Below are positions 19,268 to 28,433 of a DNA stretch of 64,000 bases, in pieces. Each line of letters begins with the position of its first letter. Position 1 is the first letter of the stretch. The notes beneath the pieces were generated by a model. The model worked only from the letters and a program-made list of their open reading frames with translations. It was not told the DNA's origin and did not search any database. The position numbers and the translations under genes were made by a program. Location: positions 248,001 through 312,000 of the forward strand of contig LODT01000022.1 of assembly GCA_001606155.1 (NCBI GenBank). The letters run 5' to 3'. This DNA is from Tieghemostelium lacteum. Lineage: Eukaryota > Evosea > Eumycetozoa > Dictyosteliales > Raperosteliaceae.

Positions 19268-19900
19268 AGATTTTCTAAAATATAAATAAATATTAGAATA
19301 TGATATTCAAATTCTATATATGCAATATTAATTTTACTTTAAGTTAAATTGTTTGTTTAATATTTGATTTAATATATTAAAAATGAATTTATTTTGCTTT
19401 AAATAGTATGAATTTACAACCTTTCTCTATAGAAACTTGATATTGGAGATACATAATAGATTATTACTAAAGAATACCAAAACAATATATCTGAAAATCT
19501 CCAAATGAGGTGTAAAATTTTAAGTGTTTTTTAATGGGGTACGTGTTTATAATAATATTAGTGTTATGTCAAGATACACCCATGTTAAAATTTTAATTTG
19601 TCTATTTATTTTTTAAAAATATTTTCTAAATAGTTTTTTTTCATTAAATTTTCTTTAGTATTATTGATTAGAGCAATACTTGTTTGAAATTTAATATTTA
19701 ATTTTTTAAACTTTTTTTCTACTTTTTACTGACTACTATGATCTTCAAGAAAACAAATCCAAATGGTCTACAACAAAACAATTCTCAGACAGGAAGTCCC
19801 ATTCTTACCATTTGATAATTTAAATATTTTATTATAGAATGAATTAAAAAACTCAACTACTACTTGATGCAAAATACTAAAAAATTTTTTTATTTTATTC
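19268..19900. other. AT-rich gene-poor stretch
   Basis: Promoter side of the small secreted gene, then A/T-rich sequence. A short less biased patch at about 19735-19800 has no lasting open frame. Nothing was assigned. Confidence 0.4.
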
Positions 19901-20199
19901 AAATGGTGTTATCACACCTTTTTGGACGAATTTTTAAAAACCTAAAAAGTTTTTTTTTGTATCTAGTCATCCATTTTGGCATTTGACTTTTTTTTTTGAA
20001 ACCTATTTGGATGAATTTAGAAACAAATTTGCAACAAACTAAATTATCCACAAATAACCTTTAATTATAATATAACAACAGATTTTATTAATTATGCTTG
20101 TTTCTAATAATAGTAAAAAGGCTGCAGACAAACAACCAAGAGGTTATAAAATCACGAAATAAAAGTAAAATCATAAACCCACAATTAGTTGCAAAAGCA

Positions 20200-20347
20200 A
20201 TGTCTTTATATAATTTTGGTAGCAGATTACATCACAATAGTGGTGGAGATGACAATAATAATAATAACAACTCTACTAATACAAAACTTAAATAAGATTA
20301 GAAAAACTGATAACATTACAAATATAAATAATACTACTAATAATAGA

Positions 20348-20400
<53 letters not shown>

Positions 20401-20788
20401 TTGTAATTCATACTATTCTCCTCCATCACCTCCTTCAACACCTACCAAAAAACACAAAGCTATACATTCAACAAGCTCAATCAACAAAAAAATCTCAACA
20501 ATTGCATCATCTCAACAGGATAATATCGATACCAATAAACCAAAATCAAAATCTCAACCAAAATTACATACTAGAGAAAATATAGGAAAAGATCCAGATA
20601 GCTATGATGAATCAGCTGGGCGAGAGGCTGACTTAATTAAAGAATTTAGATTTGAGGATGTGGAATTGGATCCTCTAGAAATGGATTTAGATTCAATTAA
20701 ACCTCTTTACCAAGTAGAAGATGAGGTAGAGGTTGACTGGCAAGAAAATTATGATGGTGATTTTAACAGTAAATATCTATTCTTTTAA
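20200..20788 (+). pseudogene. N-terminal part of the piggyBac-type element (poly-Asn, acidic)
   Basis: Two overlapping frames: an ATG at 20200 opens MSLYNFGSRLHHNSGGDD and stops at 20295, while the next frame continues through an AAT microsatellite (poly-Asn) into a Ser/Lys-rich and then acidic segment (DVELDPLEMDLDSIKPLYQ ... VEVDWQENYDGDF). Acidic N-termini are usual in piggyBac transposases. The frame change in the repeat-rich part suggests decay or repeat-length variation. An intron from GT at about 20773 to AG at about 20940 could join this part to the transposase frame (DFN|NMPPSTSPI), but this is only a possibility. Confidence 0.5.
20348..20397 (+). repeat. AAT trinucleotide microsatellite
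   Basis: A nearly pure AAT run encoding poly-Asn in the frame that continues into the acidic segment. It sits beside the frame change, so slippage here could move the element in or out of frame. Confidence 0.9.
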
Positions 20789-20905
20789 TATACAATTTTT
20801 AGTATTAACCTATATATTATTTAATAATGTTATCAAGTTGAATTTAATCATGTAAATGAAAGTTTAATAGAAAGTAAGTTCTATATAAACAACTTTCGAC
20901 ATTCT

Positions 20906-22711
20906 TTGGATGACTATTCAATTGATAATTTTGATAAAGATATGCCTCCTTCAACTTCTCCAATTCCAATAACCATTAAAAATAATGGACCTAGAAATGT
21001 ACCAAACAATTGTGAAGAGCCTATAGATTTTTACAATCTATATACAATTGATTTAATTAATGATTTGCTAGATTCCTTAAATGAATATCGATCGATAATG
21101 AAAATCAAATCTCCTTCTAGTTGGATTTCAAAATTGGGTATTGATTGCTTTGATAAGAGAGATATACAAAAATATCTTGCAATTTTCCTTTCTATGGGTG
21201 TTAATAGACACACAAATATAAATGACCACTGGAAAGACATCTATTGTAACAAATCATTAGATCATTTCATGTCTTTCTACAGATTCAAGTTGATCCACAG
21301 GTGTCTTCATATGCGTGGATTTGTTGGTGACAATAGACCAATAGCCTTAAAAGAAGAAGCTCCAGAGAAGTATAATTCTGTTATACTAACACATACCCAA
21401 GGAGCAGAAAACCACATTGATATGAATCACTTGGATGAAAAATATGGTACTTCTGGGAAAAAATCCAAATCAACAAATCTCAATTATTTAATAAATTTAA
21501 GTAATGCAATTAATAAGTTTTATTGGGTCCTCGGCTGAGTGTGTTCACTAGACGATGACTTATATAAATGGATGGGTGCTGGTGGTTTAAAAAAGTATAT
21601 AGCTGGAAAAGCAGATTGCATTGGAAACATCACTTGGAAATTATGTGATTCTCACAAGTATATCTATCATTTAGAGGTAGAATATTTAGTTAAGAAATCA
21701 CTCAAAACTGGAGAGATTTTAAACCAAGAGATTCTAAAAAGATTTGAATCCAATGTTCCAAAGGGTCCATATTGCTTTGTAATAGATGCTGGCATATTAG
21801 GTTCTGTTCCTAATTCATATTATCTCTGGAAGAAGGGTAGAAAGTTTATTATCTCTGTGGCATCAAATAGATTGGGAAAATCTATTGACCAAAAATTTAA
21901 AGATTCAATAGCTAATCTGAAATCAGGTAAAGCAGATTCAGCATTTCTCTATGGCATCCATTCCAGTGGAAATAAGTTATCCAAAAACCATAAGAAAAGA
22001 GTGGGATATAAGATTCAGGATGATCATTCAGATTCAATTTACTGTATATTCTGGAGGGCTAAGAAAATCAAAATTGTTAACTTTTTTTCTAATATACCCG
22101 CTCCAATATTTAAATCTAGTTCTGATCCAATTATTCCAAGAATAGCCAAGGTATACAACTACTCTCATAATTTTGTGGATGTATCTAAAATGATTGTCAA
22201 TAAGATTAGAAATGTTCATAGAGCTAGAACTTACTGGAGATCAATTTTTAATGATGTTTTTAATGTCCTGGTGTATAATTCATTCGTCCTCTATAGATCT
22301 CGAGAAAAAACAACGATCAAAAATATAACCTACAAGGAATATCTAGATAGTATCATAACCACAATCTTGAACCAAGAAACAACTACAGAATCGAATTTTA
22401 ATGGTGACCAAGAAATAGATCAACAAATCCTTCTGGTTCATCAACTACATAAAGTAAATAATAGAAAAGTTTGTGTCTATGAAGCTTGTCATCTTACCAG
22501 ACCCTCAAAAGAAAAGAGAACACAGACTTTTTGTATTTGTAAGAAATGTAAATCATCAACTAAATTGGTCTATTTACACCCTACCTGTTCTATTTTGTAT
22601 CACAACAAAAAACTTCCTCAATTAATTAAAACCATCAATGAAGAAGATGAATCCAATAACAATGATGAGGACTCCAATAATGAAAATAATCTTGTAGATG
22701 ATGAATGGTGA
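20906..22711 (+). pseudogene. piggyBac-type transposase with one internal UGA
   Basis: One frame of about 600 codons interrupted by TGA at 21536-21538. The N-terminal half has the DDE_Tnp_1_7-like start (RDIQKYLAIFLSMGVNRH, then HWKDI). After the stop come the catalytic regions: VCSLDDDLYKWMGAGG (first Asp, compare the family ISVDE...GRSS), FVIDAGILGSVPNSYYL (second Asp) and YNYSHNFVDVSKM (third Asp, family GGVD), then ARTYWRSIFNDVFNVLVYN. A C-terminal Cys/His cluster (VCVYEACHL, FCICKKCKS, HPTCSILYH) matches the piggyBac zinc-binding tail. All three acidic positions are kept and only one stop breaks the frame, so loss of activity is recent, or the codon is read through, or it is a sequence error. 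Confidence 0.82.
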
Positions 22712-23079
22712 ATTTTAATTTATAAAAATAAAAAAACAAAAACTATATTTCATAATCATATTTTGAGATAGATTTATTTAATTTTAATATCCTATGGTAA
22801 CTCTAAATTATTTATTTTAATACTCTAGAGGAGGTATATAATTCATATTTAAAATTTTATTTGTTTTAAATAAAAATTTGAATAATAATTTAATTGATGA
22901 TTACACAGCCTTAAAGGCTTTAAAAAAAGATTTTTAGGTATATGAATGGCAAAATGGATGAAAAAAAACCTAAAAGGACGATTTTTATTGAAAAAAATGT
23001 CACACTTTAGGGTTAATAAATTAATTCCATCGTTCAGATCAGATATTTTTTTTATTTCTTTTATTCGAAAATTTTTAAG
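22712..23079. other. Transposon right end and promoter of F-box-like copy 8
   Basis: A/T-rich spacer, then the inverted terminal motif and right end of the piggyBac-type element (to 23012), TTAA, and 63 bp up to the ATG of the next gene. The element therefore sits within the promoter of F-box-like copy 8. Confidence 0.55.
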
Positions 23080-24774
23080 ATGACATTACCACAACATGTA
23101 ATACAGACAATAATAGAATACTTATTAAATAGTTTATGTGATTTTGATCACATATATGTTTTTTTAAAAAAGTATACTTTGATTAGTAAAGAATGGAATC
23201 AATCAATGTTACCAAAGATCAGATTACTTTCTATGGTTGTAGTTAAACCAAGAGTTTGTAATTTACTTCAAGGGTTCAATCAGCTAGCACATAGATATAA
23301 GTTTCAGTATACGATAGATTTAGTAGAGATGATGGATGAAATTGAGTGTTGTGTAGATAAGGTCGTATCCTATACTACTTATACAATGGAACCAAATTTA
23401 GAACCCATAAATCAATTTAAAAATCTTCAGTTGGTAAACTTTGATATATCAGGTGCTGAGAATATAAATTGGAATATCTTTAGAGACTGGTTTAACAGTA
23501 GAAATAGTAATATTGAATGTAATTTACTATTTATAAATTTTGGTGAAACATTTATTGTCTTCACACCAGAGGATATACAAACAATGTTTCAAACCACCAT
23601 TTTTAGTACCATTAGATTAAACAGTTCTATTCAATTAGAATCCATTTCCAATTCACACTTTAATAGTGTACCTAATGTATTAACTGAAATACATTTATCA
23701 ACAATCACCATTCATGTTGATACTCTAAATATGATTTTGGAGAACTCACCAAAATTGAAAACCTTAGATATATATCATATAAAAATCTTACCTACTCCAA
23801 ACACCTTTGATAATGTGTTTGATATGGTACTGAAACCACACCTAGATTTAGAGAGTGTTAGTATAAACACCAAAGTGCAAGTTAGCTTCAACACTATAGT
23901 TTCATTTCTTAATGAAATTCAATCAAAAACCGTGTTCCTTGGATTAAAGTTAGTCGAATGTGAATCCAAGGAACATGCTCTCAGTTTATCTATTTATAAT
24001 CCAAAAATTCAGAATTATAAAATAAGCATTAAACTTCATGGAACTATGGACTTTAATATCAGTGATATATGGATATCTAAAAATAGCTTAACAAAATATG
24101 AAGCAGAGAACATCAATGTGTTGGATGATTGGAGTTCTTTGGAACACCTAGAATGCAGTATTGGATTAGATACAACTTCACTTGAAAATCTTCTAAAATT
24201 AAATCTACCAAATTTAATTGAAATCGATGTTAATATCCTTGACAAAACAATACCTATTAGTGTAAAATTTCTAGAATCAATCACCCAGAACAAGTATCTA
24301 AAGATCATAGACTTACATTTCATTGATGCAGAATTCCTTTGTAGTATACTATACTCCAATCATCCAACTATTGAAACACTGCATATTGGGTCTGCCAATA
24401 TTAAGAAACTTGAAGAATTGTATAGCTTCAAAAATTCTCTTAAACTCAATCGTACATTGACAAAGTTCTACCTCTATGACTCCAATATCAATTTTCATTG
24501 GAATGCAGAGTACAACAGATTCCAATTCTACCTTGATATTCTCAATTTCAATTCAACACTTAGATATCTATCACTACCCAAATCCACAAACAAATCATAT
24601 GAAAACATCGATATCACCCAAAAGGATCTAGATGATTTCCAACAACTTCTAAAAGTAAATCATAGCATTATCTTTTTAAAACTATTCTATATACTACCTG
24701 ACGAAACTACGCACCTTACCCAAAAACTAATTAATATGTTTGCAGAAAAAGGTATAAAAATTTATAAATATTAA
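23080..24774 (+). CDS. F-box-like/LRR family protein, copy 8
   Basis: 564 residues, one exon. N-terminus LPQHVIQTIIEYLLN with ISKEWNQSMLPKIRLL. The second segment reads LAHRYKFQYTIDLV. LRR phrases are NSPKLKTLDIYHIKI, NPKIQNYKISIKL, ISDIWISKNSLTKYE and SNHPTIETLHIGS. The WS(S)LEHLEC phrase replaces the usual DYSxYLxxM, so the central repeat differs from other copies. Its start is only 67 bp from the end of the piggyBac-type element; if the element arrived after the gene, upstream regulatory DNA may have been displaced. The downstream RING gene follows 115 bp later on the same strand. Confidence 0.87.
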   Translation: MTLPQHVIQTIIEYLLNSLCDFDHIYVFLKKYTLISKEWNQSMLPKIRLLSMVVVKPRVCNLLQGFNQLAHRYKFQYTIDLVEMMDEIECCVDKVVSYTTYTMEPNLEPINQFKNLQLVNFDISGAENINWNIFRDWFNSRNSNIECNLLFINFGETFIVFTPEDIQTMFQTTIFSTIRLNSSIQLESISNSHFNSVPNVLTEIHLSTITIHVDTLNMILENSPKLKTLDIYHIKILPTPNTFDNVFDMVLKPHLDLESVSINTKVQVSFNTIVSFLNEIQSKTVFLGLKLVECESKEHALSLSIYNPKIQNYKISIKLHGTMDFNISDIWISKNSLTKYEAENINVLDDWSSLEHLECSIGLDTTSLENLLKLNLPNLIEIDVNILDKTIPISVKFLESITQNKYLKIIDLHFIDAEFLCSILYSNHPTIETLHIGSANIKKLEELYSFKNSLKLNRTLTKFYLYDSNINFHWNAEYNRFQFYLDILNFNSTLRYLSLPKSTNKSYENIDITQKDLDDFQQLLKVNHSIIFLKLFYILPDETTHLTQKLINMFAEKGIKIYKY

Positions 24775-24889
24775 ATATTACGTGACATCTCTGATCATCA
24801 AAATTGATTTTGAAATATCAAGTCTAAAAAATTGGGTTTTTGATTTTTTATTTTTTTTATTTCTAAATATCTTTATCCACCTAATTATA

Positions 24890-25918
24890 ATGTTATTCAC
24901 ATACAAAGAAATAATAGAACCATTTGATATACTAGAAGAATTTGAATGTCAAATTTGTAAGGAATTTGTATCAAAAGATGTAGTATTAGAAAATCAATGT
25001 GGTAAATTATTTTGTAAGATGTGTATTCAAAAACATGTTCAATTAAACCAAGGGAAGTGTTTATGTTTAAAGAAAGCAGAAATTTTTGATAAAGTACCTT
25101 TATTCATTAGACAAATTATTGATGGTTTATTGGTATATTGTAATCAATGTGATAGTTTAAAACAAAATCCCTTTTTGAGAAATAACTATAATGATCACCA
25201 ACTGAACCATTGTAAAAGTAATAAATGTGTGAATGTTGATAGAGGTTGTAAAGAACTATTAATAAAATCAGAAATTCAATATCACCAATGTGACTATTCA
25301 CCAGTGGAATGTGGTGCTAAAAACAGTGGTAAATGTACTTGGGTCGGCATTCAAAATGAACTTGATCAACATCAAGAACAATGTAGTAATTTCAAATTAA
25401 GTATAGAGATTTCCAATCTACAGTTCCAGTTAAACAGTAAAAAAGAGAGAGCAACACTTTTACAGAATGAATTAAGTGGTATCAAAAGATCTATTGAAAT
25501 TCAATCAAAATCAGTTCAACAATTAAAAACTCAAGAAATTCAATTAACTGATAAATTAAAGAGTACTAAACAATCTAGAATACAAAGGGAATATTATATA
25601 TGTTCAGTTTGTAATGGTATTGTAAATCGATACTCTAAAGATATACATCAAAGTTCATGTGCTCAATATGCTAGACATGATCTCAAAATAAATAGAGATC
25701 CTCAATCAAAATGGAGTGATAACCTTTACATAGCAGAATGTTCAAATTGCCTTGAATATGTCAAGGAATATGGAGAGTGTGTAGCTTCTGAAAGATTTTA
25801 CAAGAGATATGAATATTGTAAAAGACAACATAAGTATGTGTCCCCTGATCCAACAAATCAAACCCAAATGAACCAAATACAACAATTCAAGACTAAAGAA
25901 ATTTTTAATTATAAATAA
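24890..25918 (+). CDS. RING/TRAF-type zinc-finger protein, copy 1
   Basis: 342 residues from the ATG at 24890; the frame is open further upstream but without an ATG, and that part codes a Phe-rich stretch unlike protein. An N-terminal RING (CQICKEFV ... CGKLFCKMCIQKH ... CLCLKKAE, residues 21-65) is somewhat degenerate in its last cysteine pair. TRAF-type zinc fingers follow (CNQCDSLKQ ... HQLNHCKS, GCKELL ... HQCDYSPVEC, CTWVG ... HQEQCSNF), then a coiled coil of about 65 residues and a C-terminal Cys-rich module (YYICSVCNGIVNRYS ... CSNCLEYV). There is no MATH domain. RING proteins are usually E3 ubiquitin ligases; dictyostelids have many TRAF-like ones. It forms a tandem pair with the next gene. 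Confidence 0.85.
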   Translation: MLFTYKEIIEPFDILEEFECQICKEFVSKDVVLENQCGKLFCKMCIQKHVQLNQGKCLCLKKAEIFDKVPLFIRQIIDGLLVYCNQCDSLKQNPFLRNNYNDHQLNHCKSNKCVNVDRGCKELLIKSEIQYHQCDYSPVECGAKNSGKCTWVGIQNELDQHQEQCSNFKLSIEISNLQFQLNSKKERATLLQNELSGIKRSIEIQSKSVQQLKTQEIQLTDKLKSTKQSRIQREYYICSVCNGIVNRYSKDIHQSSCAQYARHDLKINRDPQSKWSDNLYIAECSNCLEYVKEYGECVASERFYKRYEYCKRQHKYVSPDPTNQTQMNQIQQFKTKEIFNYK

Positions 25919-26017
25919 AATACCACATAAAATGCTATAATATCTCGAAATATCAAGTTTTTTTTTTATCAATTTTTAATTTGGATTTTTTTATTGTTGA
26001 CTTCAAGTTCCCACACA

Positions 26018-27103
26018 ATGGGGTTAAATAATTTAAATATCAATGAAGGGATAGAAGAAAAGGAAGAAGTAGAAATTAAAAATAATCTTAAGAAAGTAGA
26101 TGGTTTAAATAAGAGTTTGTTTACTTATGTTGAGCCAATTGAAATTGATAAAGAAATGGAGTGTATGATATGTTTCCAACCATTTTTGGATCCTGTGATT
26201 GAGCCAAATTGTAGACAAATGTTCTGTAAGGACTGTCTAGGAGATTCCTTACAAAAGAGTAATTGTTGTCCTTTTTGTAAAAAAGAATTCTCAATGGATC
26301 AAGCCACATTACCACCAAGATTTATCAGTAACCTATTGGATAATCTTAATGTACAATGTATGGTGTGTAATGATGGGTCTTTGAAAATCAAAAGAAAAGA
26401 CCATAAAAAGCATTTGGAGACCGATTGTAAATCTCCTTGTAAACAAGGTTGTGGTAGTCTATTAACATTTACACAAATTAATGAACATAGACTGATATGT
26501 TTTTGTAGAGATGTACCATGTCCTGGAAAAGATGTTCTGTGTAAATGGATTGGAAAGAAATCTGAATTGGAAGAACACCAACTTGAATGTGACTATTTGA
26601 AGTTAAAACCACTTTTTGTAGATCTTTTAGACCAGATTACTAAACAAGATATGAATATTCAAGGGTTATTAGATGACATTAAAAATAATCACCAAATTCA
26701 AAAGACACAAGATTTGGAGGTTAATCGACTAAAGCTAAATGTAGATAAACTTCAAAGTGAAATTCAAAGTGAAGTAAAAGGTGAAGAATACCTAATTGAA
26801 ATGCAGAAAAGAATTTCGAGTTTGGTTCAGTGTAAATATTGTTTTAGAGTTGCTACATTAAATTCAATATCAAATTCAAAGTACTATTGTGAAGCTAGAA
26901 AACATGTACTTTCACCTTCATCAAATGACAAGAAAATCATATGTTCACAATGTAATTATACCTATAATATAGACTGGAGCGAAACCATAGATGAAGCATA
27001 TAGAAAATTTGAAAAAATAGTATGTAAATATTGTGAATTTGCAAAAACTGATAAGGTTGATAATAAGTATTTTGATGATTTTGTAAAGCAATCTAAAGGG
27101 TAA
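26018..27103 (+). CDS. RING/TRAF-type zinc-finger protein, copy 2
   Basis: 361 residues from the ATG at 26018, 99 bp after its tandem relative. The RING (CMICFQPFLDPVI ... CRQMFCKDCL ... CCPFCKKEF, residues 47-90) is complete here, so this copy is the better candidate for an active E3 ligase. TRAF-type zinc fingers (CMVCNDGSLKIK ... HLETDC, GCGSLLTF ... HRLICF, CKWIGKKSELEEHQLEC), a coiled coil and a C-terminal Cys module (CKYCFRVATL ... CSQCNYTYN ... CKYCEFA) follow the same plan as copy 1. An acidic N-terminal extension of about 40 residues is unique to it. Confidence 0.87.
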   Translation: MGLNNLNINEGIEEKEEVEIKNNLKKVDGLNKSLFTYVEPIEIDKEMECMICFQPFLDPVIEPNCRQMFCKDCLGDSLQKSNCCPFCKKEFSMDQATLPPRFISNLLDNLNVQCMVCNDGSLKIKRKDHKKHLETDCKSPCKQGCGSLLTFTQINEHRLICFCRDVPCPGKDVLCKWIGKKSELEEHQLECDYLKLKPLFVDLLDQITKQDMNIQGLLDDIKNNHQIQKTQDLEVNRLKLNVDKLQSEIQSEVKGEEYLIEMQKRISSLVQCKYCFRVATLNSISNSKYYCEARKHVLSPSSNDKKIICSQCNYTYNIDWSETIDEAYRKFEKIVCKYCEFAKTDKVDNKYFDDFVKQSKG

Positions 27104-27172
27104 CTTTTGATAAAAATGATCATTCTTTTAATTTTTAATTTTTTTTTAAACACTAAACCCAAATAAAATGAA

Positions 27173-28406
27173 ATGAACTTTTTAAAATTATTGAATAAAT
27201 CAACAACATTATATAAGAGTTTTAAGAGTAATACTATTATTCAAAGATCGTTTTCAACAGGATTCAGAGTTGGTGTATCTAAAGATTCATTATTTAGTAG
27301 GATTAAAGATGAAAATAAACAGTTATTACATAATCTACAGAGTCAGAATACAATGTATTTGTCACGATTGATAACTTTAAGTAACTATATAATACTACCT
27401 GATTTTATTCATTAGTCAAATGAATATCATAGTAATAATCATTATGAAATTTGTATAACTTAAAATCACAGTTGAATCCAAGAGAGAAGATCATCAAGAA
27501 CAGAGTAGACTTATAATATCCTATCTATTACAAAAACAAAGAGAATCTAAAGATAGGTCATTTAGAATTGGAATTTCAGGACCACCAGGTGCTGGTAAAT
27601 CCACATTTATAGAATACTTTGGTAAATATCTGACAGGTAGTGAATGTAATCATAAAGTTGCTATATTGGCTATAGATCCCTCCTCTGTGAGATCTGGTGG
27701 CTCTATACTTGGTGATAAGACGAGAATGACTGAACTATCGGTGGATCCTAATGCATTTATTCGTCCGTCATCTAGCAGAGGTACATTAGGAGGCATTGCA
27801 AAAGGTACTGCTGATACAGTGGTTTTATGTGAGAGTGCTGGTTTTGATATAGTCTTAATTGAGACAGTAGGAGTAGGTCAATCTGAAGTCTCTATGGACG
27901 ACATGGTAGATATGTTCGTTCTCTTAGTCCCACCAGCTAACGGTGACGAACTTCAAGGTTTGAAAAAAGGTATTGTAGAGAGTTCTGATATAGTCGTAGT
28001 TAACAAGGCCGATGGTGAACTTATGCCAAAAGCTAGATTTACAGTCTCTGAGTATCAATCAGCATTCAAACTGCAGAGACCAAAGTTTGAAAATTGGATA
28101 CCCAAAGTCCTATCCGTCAGCAGCCAAGAGAAAAACGGTATAGAAAAAGTTTGGAAAACCATGTGCGATTTCAAACAAGAAATGATAAAATCTGGTGAAT
28201 TTCAAAAAAAGAGATCAAAACAAAATCATACCATCATGAGAAAGATTATTGAAGAAGAGATTGTGGAGAAACTCTTTGAGAGTGAAACTGTCGAACAAAT
28301 TCTCCCACAATATGAAGAACAAGTAAAAAGTGGAGAGATCTCTGCAAGTTATGCCTCTGATCAAATCATTAAAGCATTCTTATCCCAACCTTTTAAAGTC
28401 AAATAA
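27173..28406 (+). CDS. Methylmalonic aciduria type A protein homolog, mitochondrial G3E GTPase
   Basis: MMAA/MeaB loads and protects the adenosylcobalamin cofactor of methylmalonyl-CoA mutase in the mitochondrial matrix. Exon 1 is 27173-27380 and exon 2 27472-28406, with a 91-bp GT-AG intron; together they give 380 residues (human 418). The junction LSRLITL|IESKREDH falls in the conserved ARAITLVES motif, supporting the splice. The P-loop GPPGAGKST, the Walker B region AIDPSSVRSGGSILGDKTRM, ETVGVGQSE and VVNKADG are all present. The N-terminus (MNFLKLLNKSTTLYK ... RSFSTG) is a mitochondrial presequence. Five bases upstream lies another ATG that opens the two-codon frame ATGAAATGA, overlapping the real start. 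It implies B12-dependent propionate metabolism in this amoeba. Confidence 0.93.
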
Positions 28407-28433
28407 AAATGTTCTTTTGAGTTGTTTATTCGT

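Larger units (their letters stand above)
19900..23012 (+). mobile_element. piggyBac-type DNA transposon, degenerate
   Basis: A piggyBac-like transposase region is flanked by related ends. The right end reads, inward, CCCTAAAGTGTGAC and abuts TTAA at 23013-23016, the hallmark target of piggyBac elements (which begin TTAA-CCC). Inside both ends is an inverted motif: TCATCCATTTTGGCATT on the left (about 19969-19985) and its complement with one difference on the right (about 22945-22961). Further subterminal repeats with GGA(C/T)GAATTT occur at both ends. The outermost left end is not clear and no matching left TTAA-CCC was found, so the left border is approximate. The coding part has at least one in-frame stop. 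Confidence 0.75.

Noticed and set aside
21500-21560. UGA in the piggyBac-type frame as a selenocysteine codon
   Set aside because: No conserved Cys/Sec position exists there in the family and no SECIS-like hairpin was seen downstream; an ordinary stop is more likely.
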